Source: Micromonospora gifhornensis
GTDB taxonomy: Bacteria > Actinomycetota > Actinomycetes > Mycobacteriales > Micromonosporaceae
Length of the DNA: 64,000 bases
Assembly (NCBI RefSeq): GCF_016863515.1
Contig: NZ_BOPA01000029.1
Location: forward strand, 1 to 64,000
Reading direction: 5' to 3'
Below are positions 40,051 through 46,773 of this stretch, piece by piece. Under the pieces are notes generated by a model. It was given only the letters and a program-made list of their open reading frames with translations. It ran no database searches and was not told the DNA's origin. Positions within the stretch are counted from its first letter, which is position 1; every line of letters begins with the position of its first letter. The position numbers and the translations under genes were made by a program.

Positions 40051-40745
40051 GTCAGGGAGGCGAAGACGATCACGTTGTCGGGGTAGTCGCCGGTGACCTC
40101 GTCGAACTGGCCGCCGCAGGTGATCACCCGTAGACCGGGCCGGTCGTTGGGGCCGTACACCTGCTCGGTGGGAAAGGCGTCCTTCGGGTGGGAGACGACC
40201 GAGTCCACCTGGAAGCTGGCGGGCCTGCCGTCGGCTCGGGCGACGGTGATGGTGTCGCCGGGTTGCAGGGCGCCGAGGGAGAAGAAGACGGCGGGTCCGA
40301 TGGCGGCCGAGTCGACGTGGCCGACAATTACCGCGTTGCCCACCTCGCCGGGGCTCGGACCGGGTTCGTACCATCCGGCCAGCAGCGCCTGGTCCAGCGG
40401 GGGAACCTGCACCGTGCCGTCGGGATTGGTGCCCAGCGGCATGATCTCCGCCTGGACCCCGATGCGGGGAATGCTGATCGCGGTCGGCGCGGAACGGGGC
40501 AACGCGGCCGCCACATGTGCGCCGCCGAGGTCGGCGTCGTCGAACGGGGTGTCGGCCGGCGGGGTGGCTCCCGCCCGTGCCACCGGCTGGGGCGGGCGGA
40601 CGGTCTCGGCACCCTTCATCGAGGCGCCGATCAGCCCGGACCCCACCATCGCGAGCGCCACGACGACGGCGGCGCCGACGGCGCGCCACGGGTTACCGTG
40701 ACGGCCGTCGGCCCGCCTCGTCGTCACGTCAGGCCGCGAACTCAT
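40044..40745 (-). CDS. class F sortase
   Basis: Membrane-anchored transpeptidase that links surface proteins to the cell wall. 233 aa with an N-terminal basic stretch and one transmembrane segment (VGAAVVVALAMVGSGLIGA), then a Pro-rich linker. The catalytic domain follows with PTAISIPRIGVQAEI, His in NAVIVGHVDS, the Cys in LRVITCGG, and Arg nearby as family members have. The ATG at 40745 overlaps the last 17 nt of the upstream surface-protein gene, so the pair is one operon. The neighbour is the obvious substrate candidate. Length is normal for the class. Confidence 0.9.
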   Translation of the reverse strand: MSSRPDVTTRRADGRHGNPWRAVGAAVVVALAMVGSGLIGASMKGAETVRPPQPVARAGATPPADTPFDDADLGGAHVAAALPRSAPTAISIPRIGVQAEIMPLGTNPDGTVQVPPLDQALLAGWYEPGPSPGEVGNAVIVGHVDSAAIGPAVFFSLGALQPGDTITVARADGRPASFQVDSVVSHPKDAFPTEQVYGPNDRPGLRVITCGGQFDEVTGDYPDNVIVFASLTP

Positions 40746-41805
40746 CAGTCCGACGGCGACGCAGCAGCACCAGGCCACCCAGGGCCGCCGCGCCGACCAG
40801 GCCCGCTCCGGCGGTGGCCATGCTGCGGTCGGTGCCGGCGGTCAGGCCACCGTCACCACCGTCGACCCCACCGTGCGGCAGCACGACCAGCTCGCCCTCG
40901 CCGCAGGAACCCTCCAGCTTGTACGTGCCGGGCTTGGCGTCCCTGGCGATCCGGGCCTCGCCGTAGTAGACGAAGTCCTTCTCGTGCTCCCAGCCGTCGC
41001 CCTTGCCGTGCTCGCCGCGGTCCTTCCAGTCCGACTCGGACTTCTCGCCGTGCTTGTCGTCCTCGCGGCCCTTCCAGTCGCGTCCGTCCTCCGCGTCCTG
41101 GCCGTGCTCGTCGCTCTTCCAGTCGCGCTCCTCGTCGGCGGCCGCGCCTCCGCCGGCACCGGCCTGGGGAGCGTCCTCGCGGCCCTGCCACTCGCCGCCC
41201 TCCTCGCCGGACTTCCAGTCGCCGCCGCGGTCTTCACCGCCCTTCCAGTCCTTGCCGTCCTCGCCGCCGTCCTGGCCGGGCTTCCAGTCGCCGCTCTCGT
41301 CGCCGGACTTCCAGTCGCCGCCGCGGTCTTCGCCGCCCTTCCAGTCCTTGCCGTCCTTGCCACCGTGCCACTCGCCGCTGTCCTCGCCGGACTTCCAGTC
41401 GCCGCTGTCCTCGCCGCGCTGCCAGTCCTTGCCGTCCTTCTCGTGCTCGCGGCCCGGCCAGTCCTTGCCGTCCTTACCGTGTTCGTAGGAGCCGTCCTCG
41501 CCGTTCCAGCCGCCGCGGTCCCACTTGCCACCGTCGCGCTCCCACTTGCCGCCGTCGCGGGCCGGTTCGAGCTTGACCTTGCCGGTGACCTTGGACCAGA
41601 CAAAGGCGTTCTCCTGCGGCTTCTCGCAGATCTCCACCAGCTTGATCTCTTCGCCCGGCTTCGCGGCGTGCGGCTTGGCGAAGACCTTGCCCTCGTTCTC
41701 GTGCGGCTGGCCGTCGGCGAACGCGACCCCCGGCGCGAACACCAGCAGGGAGGCGCCGCCGAGGGCAGCCCCCGCCACGACCTTCCCGAGCATCTTCTTA
41801 GCCAT
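40729..41805 (-). CDS. secreted Trp-rich repeat surface protein
   Basis: 358 aa. An N-terminal signal peptide (KVVAGAALGGASLLVFAPGVAFA) is followed by about 60 residues with two Cys. A central region of about 190 residues is rich in Gly, Asp, Lys, Glu and Trp, with repeats of DWKSGE, GKDWKGGEDRGG and GEW types. A short folded part follows (FVYYGEARIARDAKPGTYKL). The C-terminus is TDRSMATAGAGLVGAAALGGLVLLRRRR: a hydrophobic helix and basic tail like a sorting signal, but with no LPxTG. I do not recognise the family. It overlaps and precedes the class F sortase gene, its likely processing enzyme. Confidence 0.85.
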   Translation of the reverse strand: MAKKMLGKVVAGAALGGASLLVFAPGVAFADGQPHENEGKVFAKPHAAKPGEEIKLVEICEKPQENAFVWSKVTGKVKLEPARDGGKWERDGGKWDRGGWNGEDGSYEHGKDGKDWPGREHEKDGKDWQRGEDSGDWKSGEDSGEWHGGKDGKDWKGGEDRGGDWKSGDESGDWKPGQDGGEDGKDWKGGEDRGGDWKSGEEGGEWQGREDAPQAGAGGGAAADEERDWKSDEHGQDAEDGRDWKGREDDKHGEKSESDWKDRGEHGKGDGWEHEKDFVYYGEARIARDAKPGTYKLEGSCGEGELVVLPHGGVDGGDGGLTAGTDRSMATAGAGLVGAAALGGLVLLRRRRTDEFAA

Positions 41806-42334
41806 GACCTGTGTCACTCCATCCCTGATTGTCCTGCGGCCGGTTGCAACCGAGCCAGAACCGACGTTAGACCGTTTCATGACTTATGCAGGGAAAGATT
41901 CGTGTTTTGGCATTAGTTCCGGTAGTGGGGCCACCCGATGGGTTGGTGCCGGGGAAGTGGGGCTGCCCCGAACTCGTCCCTGGTGTCGCTGCCTCAGGTG
42001 GTGTTCGCGCATGCAGGGGGAGTTGGGCCGGTTGTCCGCTAGGCTCCGGAAGTATCGAGCCATTGCCATGGAAGCGCTCCCATGCAAGAATCGCTCCACG
42101 CGGTGAGCGGAGCCACACCGCGCAGGCAGGGAGTCGAGGGCAACCGGTCACACCGGACGACCACCCGCTGAGGCGACCGGGTCAGCCCCCGGTTGCCGCA
42201 CCACCACCAACGCCCGTCCGGGTCGGGCGCTTTCACAAGAATCCCGTTGGCACCGGCGGTCGCCCGCGCAGGGCGCCCTGGGGCCACGTGCCGGGCCGTA
42301 CGCGGATCCGGTCTCGCCCAAGGAGATCAGTGGC
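41806..42334. other. 529-bp divergent control region of the surface-protein and cellulase genes
   Basis: Holds the promoter of the surface-protein/sortase operon near the left end (an AT-rich stretch around 41875-41925) and the CebR-type box of the cellulase gene at 42069-42082. If cellulase transcription starts near the box, its leader would be about 250 nt. No gene of good quality is seen. Confidence 0.5.
42069..42082. promoter_or_regulatory. CebR/CelR-type operator
   Basis: TGGAAGCGCTCCCA matches 13 of 14 positions of TGGGAGCGCTCCCA, the site bound by LacI-family cellulose/cellobiose repressors of actinomycetes. The flanks extend the palindrome (GCCATGG on the left, CCATGC on the right). 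It lies 253 nt before the cellulase start. Repression would be lifted by cello-oligosaccharides. Confidence 0.85.
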
Positions 42335-44146
42335 ATGAATCTGTGGAGAAAACTGTCCGGCCCTCGCCGGGCCGTCGCGCTGGCCGGCGCGAGCGCGCTG
42401 GTCGCGGGCGGTTTGGTGACGCTGCCGGTCTCGGCTGCGTACGCGGCGACGCAGTGCGACGTGGCCTACACGACCAACGACTGGCCGGGCGGATTCACCG
42501 CCAACATCACGATCAGGAACATCGGCGACCCGATCAACGGGTGGACCCTGGGCTTCACCTTCCCCGACGGCAACCAGCGGGTGCAGAACGGCTGGTCGGC
42601 CCGGTGGTCCCAGTCGGGCCGGAACGTGACCGCGCAGAACGAGTCCTACAACGGGAACCTCTCCACCGGCGGCACCGCCAGCATCGGCTTCAACGGTGCG
42701 TGGAGCGGTAGCAACCCGCGTCCGACCTCGTTCACGATCAACGGCGTGGCCTGCAACGGTGGCACCCCGCCGCCCACCAGCCCGCCGCCGACGAGCCCGC
42801 CGCCCACGGACCCGCCGCCCACGGACCCGCCGCCCACGAGCCCGCCGCCCACGAGCCCGCCGCCCACCAGCCCGCCGCCCCCCGGCACCAAGGTGGACAA
42901 CCCGTACCTGAACGCCAAGGGCTACGTGAACCCGGAGTGGAAGGCCAGGGCCGAGTCGGTTCCCGGCGGCAACCGGGTGTCCAACATCTCGACCGCCGTC
43001 TGGATCGACCGGATCGCGGCCATCGAGGGTACCGAGGACAGCCAGTCCAACGGCCCGATGGGCGTTCGGGACCACCTGGACGAGGCCGTGCGCCAGGGTG
43101 CCGACTACATCCAGTTCGTGATCTACAACCTCCCCGGCCGTGACTGCGCGGCGCTCGCCTCCAACGGTGAGCTGGGGCCGAACGAGCTGCCCAAGTACAA
43201 GGCCGAGTACATCGACCCGATCGCGGCGATCATGCGCGACACCAAGTACAGCAACCTGCGGATCATCAACGTCATCGAGGTCGACTCGCTGCCGAACCTG
43301 GTGACCAACACCTCGAACAACCCGGGTGGCACGGTCATGTGCGACACGGTGAAGGCCAACGGCGCCTACGTGAACGGTGTCGGTTACGCCCTGGCCACCC
43401 TGGGCTCGATCCCGAACGTCTACAACTACGTCGACGCCGGGCACCACGGCTGGCTCGGCTGGGACAGCAACTTCACCCCGAGCGCCCAGGTCCTGAAGCA
43501 GGCCGCCACCGCCTCCGGCAGCACCGTCAACCACGTGCACGGGTTCATCACCAACACCGCGAACTACTCCGCGCTGATCGAGCCGTACGCGAAGGTCGAC
43601 GCCACGGTGAACGGGCAGACGGTCCGGCAGGCCAAGTGGATCGACTGGAACTGGTACAACGACGAGCAGAGCTTCGCTCAGGCCTTCCGGCAGGAGCTGG
43701 TCCGCCAGGGCTTCCCGAGCAACATCGGCATGCTGATCGACACCTCCCGCAACGGCTGGGGCGGCCCGAACCGGCCCACCGCCGCGGGTCCGACGACCAG
43801 CGTGGACGCCTTCATCGACGGCGGCCGGGTCGACCGTCGTATCCACAAGGGCAACTGGTGCAACCAGGCTGGTGCCGGTATGGGCGAGCGCCCGAAGGCC
43901 GCGCCGGCGACCGGTATCGACGCGTACGTCTGGGCCAAGCCCCCGGGCGAGTCGGACGGCTCCAGCCGCGAGATCCCGAACAACGACGGCAAGGGCTTCG
44001 ACCGGATGTGCGACCCGACCTACACCGGTAACGACCGCAACGGCAACAGCCGCAGCGGCGCCCTGCCGGACGCCCCGATCTCGGGCGCCTGGTTCTCGGC
44101 GCAGTTCGCCGAGCTCATGGCGAACGCCTACCCGCCGCTGTCCTGA
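42335..44146 (+). CDS. secreted GH6 cellulase with CBM2
   Basis: Hydrolyses cellulose, probably as a cellobiohydrolase, outside the cell. 603 aa in order: a signal peptide (to AAYAA at about 38); a CBM2 cellulose-binding module (CDVAYTTNDWPGGFTANITIRN up to NGVACNGG); a Pro/Thr linker of about nine PPPTSPPPTD-type units; and a GH6 domain from about residue 190. GH6 landmarks are VWIDRIAAIEG, FVIYNLPGRDCAALASNGE with the catalytic Asp, VIEVDSLPNLVTN and YVDAGHHGWLGW. The late substrate loop IDWNWYNDEQSF and KPPGESDG are also there. Complete and of normal length. Controlled by the operator at 42069 and ended by a strong terminator. Confidence 0.95.
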   Translation: MNLWRKLSGPRRAVALAGASALVAGGLVTLPVSAAYAATQCDVAYTTNDWPGGFTANITIRNIGDPINGWTLGFTFPDGNQRVQNGWSARWSQSGRNVTAQNESYNGNLSTGGTASIGFNGAWSGSNPRPTSFTINGVACNGGTPPPTSPPPTSPPPTDPPPTDPPPTSPPPTSPPPTSPPPPGTKVDNPYLNAKGYVNPEWKARAESVPGGNRVSNISTAVWIDRIAAIEGTEDSQSNGPMGVRDHLDEAVRQGADYIQFVIYNLPGRDCAALASNGELGPNELPKYKAEYIDPIAAIMRDTKYSNLRIINVIEVDSLPNLVTNTSNNPGGTVMCDTVKANGAYVNGVGYALATLGSIPNVYNYVDAGHHGWLGWDSNFTPSAQVLKQAATASGSTVNHVHGFITNTANYSALIEPYAKVDATVNGQTVRQAKWIDWNWYNDEQSFAQAFRQELVRQGFPSNIGMLIDTSRNGWGGPNRPTAAGPTTSVDAFIDGGRVDRRIHKGNWCNQAGAGMGERPKAAPATGIDAYVWAKPPGESDGSSREIPNNDGKGFDRMCDPTYTGNDRNGNSRSGALPDAPISGAWFSAQFAELMANAYPPLS

Positions 44147-44202
44147 CAGTCAGGCACACCCGCCGCCAGCGGTAGGTGAGGCACTGCGGCGGCAGGTTAC
44201 CC

Positions 44203-44241
44203 GGGCCCCTGGTCCGACCGCACCGGTCGGACCAGGGGCCC
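44203..44241. terminator. terminator hairpin of the cellulase gene
   Basis: Perfect 18-bp inverted repeat (44203-44220 and 44224-44241) with a 3-nt loop, 56 nt past the cellulase stop and 40 nt before the end of the convergent gene. Probably serves both. Confidence 0.85.
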
Positions 44242-44281
44242 ACCCCTGTGCACGGCGAGGAATCCCCGCCGCGGGGTGAGG

Positions 44282-44665
44282 TCAGGGCACGGTCTTCTCG
44301 ACCGCCGCCCGACCGGTCTCGGCCAGCTCCCGCCGCGCCCGCTCGATGTTCTCCGCGGTGGGATCCTGGCCCCGGGCCACCACCAGATCCTCGGGATCCC
44401 AGGGCTGTTCCGCGCCGGTGCGGATGTTGTCCGGAGCGGCGCCGGTGCCGGTGCCGGTGGCACCCGTTCCGGCGGCGTACGGATCACCGATGATCTCGTC
44501 GGTCGATTCGCCCCGGTCGGCCTGCTCGCCCGGTTCGGTGAACACCGGGGTGTCCGAGTCGGGACCGCCCCCGGTCATCAGCTGGGGCACCCCGGAGTCG
44601 TCGTCGACCGCCGCGGCCACCTCGGGGCGCTCCTCCAGCGGCCGTTCCCGCCCACGCTCGGTCAT
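44282..44665 (-). CDS. conserved hypothetical protein
   Basis: 127 aa, very polar and acidic and probably unstructured in the first 85 residues (rich in Gly, Asp, Thr). A short conserved end follows: EDLVVARGQDPTAENIERARRELAETGRAAVEKTVP, likely a helix. No membrane segment. The ATG has GGAGGGCGGC a few bases before it. It is separated by about 190 bp from the two related genes upstream on the same strand. I know similar short actinobacterial proteins only as unknowns. Function not assigned. Confidence 0.7.
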   Translation of the reverse strand: MTERGRERPLEERPEVAAAVDDDSGVPQLMTGGGPDSDTPVFTEPGEQADRGESTDEIIGDPYAAGTGATGTGTGAAPDNIRTGAEQPWDPEDLVVARGQDPTAENIERARRELAETGRAAVEKTVP

Positions 44666-44858
44666 CGTTGCCGCCCTCCTGTCCGCAGCCACATCAACCT
44701 GGCCCCCATCGGGGTACCCGCCAGGTGGGACGACATGCCTCACCACCGGGCCGGCTCGGGGCACGGGACAGCCGTGGGCGGCGCGCACAGCGCGCCGCCG
44801 GGGTGGCACAGCAAACGGCGGACGCCTGCTTCCGCAGGACGCCCGCCGCTCGTGGTGG

Positions 44859-45824
44859 TCAGCGACCGAGAACCCGGTCCAGGAAGTCGCGGTACTCGCG
44901 TACGGCCACCCGCAACTGCTCGGTGTCCGTGGCACCGGCCTCCTGCCAGCTGCCGAGCTTCTCCTTGTGCTGGGTCAACGCGGTCGACAACGCCTGCATG
45001 GCCTCGTCGACCAGGGTCTGGGCCTCACCGGCCGCGGCCCGGGGGTCGTCGACGAAACGCAGCTGGACGTCGCGCCAGCGGTCCCGGAAACCCTGGGCCG
45101 TCGTGTCGTCGAAGAGCGTCGCCGCTCCGGCCGGTACGGCGGCGCTGGACCCGTTGGCGGTGTCCGCGACACCGGTCGCCGGCTGCGCGTCCGGGTCGAC
45201 CATCGCCGGCGTGGCGCTGCCGTAGCCGGCCCCGCCGGCCGCCGCAGCCGCGGTGTCGGTCCCCGGTCCCGCCGTCCGGTCGTCGTCGAGGGTGTCGGTC
45301 AGCGCGGCACGGTCCTCGTCGTCCTCGTCGAACCGGTCCCCGTCGACCTCGTCGGAGCGGTCGGCCCGATGCGTCCCCGCGTCACGGGCGACATCGTCCG
45401 CCTCCGTCACCTCGGCCGGGTCGATCTCGTCGTGCCGTCCACCGAACTCGGCCGTGGGGTCGGCACGCAGCCCTTCGCGCTCGCCGTCGACGGCACCGTC
45501 GCCGGGCCGGGCGGTGCGCTCCGCACGCGGGTCGGGCTTGTCCTCCGGCCGGGGGTTCGCCAGCGCGGAAGCTGCCACCGCGCCGCCGACCGAGGTGGCG
45601 CCGAAGGCCGTCGGCACCGGTCCCGGGTCGTGGAACTCGGCCCGCTCGTCGTCGTCGCCCGGTCGGCCGTCCCACGGCCGGTTCCGGTCCGCACCGGACT
45701 CCGTGTGGGCCGCCCGCTCGGTGCCGTCGAACTCGTCCGTCACGTGGTCGTCGTCGGTGACCGGCACGGGGGTCGACCGTACGGTCTCGGGGTGGTCGTT
45801 GTTGAGCTGCTCTTGCTGCCGCAT
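44859..45824 (-). CDS. acidic unknown protein with C-terminal helical domain
   Basis: 321 aa. The first 220 residues are acidic, rich in Asp, Glu, Arg, Gly and Ala, and look disordered. The last 85 form a helical domain: AQGFRDRWRDVQLRFVDDPRAAAGEAQTLVDEAMQALSTAL and then EQLRVAVREYRDFLDRVLG. The same pattern, R(F)VDxP...QAxxLVxxxx...LRxAVxxYRxxxxxLLG, occurs in the protein encoded next to it at 45835. The two are 10 bp apart on one strand, so an operon of related proteins is clear. No enzyme motif is seen. Function unknown. Confidence 0.75.
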   Translation of the reverse strand: MRQQEQLNNDHPETVRSTPVPVTDDDHVTDEFDGTERAAHTESGADRNRPWDGRPGDDDERAEFHDPGPVPTAFGATSVGGAVAASALANPRPEDKPDPRAERTARPGDGAVDGEREGLRADPTAEFGGRHDEIDPAEVTEADDVARDAGTHRADRSDEVDGDRFDEDDEDRAALTDTLDDDRTAGPGTDTAAAAAGGAGYGSATPAMVDPDAQPATGVADTANGSSAAVPAGAATLFDDTTAQGFRDRWRDVQLRFVDDPRAAAGEAQTLVDEAMQALSTALTQHKEKLGSWQEAGATDTEQLRVAVREYRDFLDRVLGR

Positions 45825-45834
45825 GGTGGTCTCC

Positions 45835-46428
45835 TCAGCGGTTGGTGGCGTCGTGGGCGGCGTCGGGCTGGCGCTGTTCCGGGGTCGTCCGTGCCGCAGG
45901 CTCCTCCCCGAGCAGGTCGGCGAAGAGGGCGCGGTAGTGGACGACGGCCTGGCGGAGGTCCTCCGTGCTGGCCTCGCCACGGCTGTTGCGCAGGTGGATC
46001 TCGTGCGCGTCCCGGTAGTGGCTGAGCGTGCGGGCGTGCTCGACCGACAGGTGCGCGATCTGGTCGGTGAAGTCACCGGTGGGGTAGCCGCGTTCGGCGA
46101 TCAGCCGGGTGACCAGTTCGTCGGCCTGCCCGACGGTTTCGGCGGGGGAGTCGACGAAGCGGACCTGAAGTTCCTCCCAGGCCTCGGCGTACCGGGCCCG
46201 GGCGGTCGGGTCGAGGGGGATCAGTTCGAGTTCGGCGTGCCGGCGCTCGCGTTCGCGCAACTCCCGCTCGGCGGCGCTACGGCTGTCCTGTTCGGCGATG
46301 ACGTGGTCGTACTCCGGGCCGAAGCGCTGCCGCAGTGCCCGGCGGCGGCCGGCGACCACCAGGGCCGCGGCGACGGCGGCGACGATCAGGATGACGAGGA
46401 CGGTGACGACTATCTGCGTGGGCGACAT
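45835..46428 (-). CDS. single-pass membrane protein with the same helical domain
   Basis: 197 aa. An N-terminal transmembrane segment (IVVTVLVILIVAAVAAALVVAG) is followed by a basic stretch and a charged coiled coil (EQDSRSAAERELRERERRHAELELI). A helical domain then runs from about residue 80 to 185 (AWEELQVRFVDSPAETVGQADELVTRL, then DLRQAVVHYRALFADLLGEE) that matches the end of its neighbour at 44859. GGAGGAGCC before the ATG is a strong ribosome binding site. First gene of the two-gene operon. It could recruit the soluble partner to the membrane. Confidence 0.8.
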   Translation of the reverse strand: MSPTQIVVTVLVILIVAAVAAALVVAGRRRALRQRFGPEYDHVIAEQDSRSAAERELRERERRHAELELIPLDPTARARYAEAWEELQVRFVDSPAETVGQADELVTRLIAERGYPTGDFTDQIAHLSVEHARTLSHYRDAHEIHLRNSRGEASTEDLRQAVVHYRALFADLLGEEPAARTTPEQRQPDAAHDATNR

Positions 46429-46773
46429 GGCTCCTCCTTCGCCTGCAGGTATTCCCTCCGTCCACTGATCGCCAATCCCGTTCCGGAGCACTTTCCTCGC
46501 CCACGTCGACCTCTGGCGGCCCCGATGCCGTCACAGGTTCGCCTATTGCGGCGGAAACGACCGGTTCGGGATGGATTCGGACGGGATGTGCGTCAACCGA
46601 ACGTTCGTCAACGTACCGGTAGTCTCGACGGACGGTAGTGCGGCGAGCGCGGATTACGTATCCTGCCCAAGGCGCCCGAGCCGGCGTCCCGGCGGACAAC
46701 TGGGGCGTTCGCGGCAACGGTGCTGCCCGGCCGTGCCGGAGCCCCTCCAGCCACCCTTCCGGGCGAGGTCCGA
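46429..46773. other. 345-bp divergent region before the conservon
   Basis: Contains promoters for the gene at 45835 (-) and the conservon (+). Short palindromes are visible: CGAACGTTCG within 46597-46613, and the near-palindrome GGATTACGTATCC around 46650-46662. Either could be an operator. No gene is seen. Confidence 0.45.

Noticed and set aside
40729..41805. Reading the GC-rich plus-strand frames opposite the Trp-rich protein as transporter genes
   Set aside because: The hydrophobic look (runs of Ala, Val and Leu) is the antisense of the Gly/Asp/Lys repeats. There is no start signal or family motif.
46720..46773. GTG at 46720 as the cvnA start
   Set aside because: Possible, but the added 18 residues are not family-like and the TTG at 46774 has a better ribosome binding site. 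Left open in the annotation.
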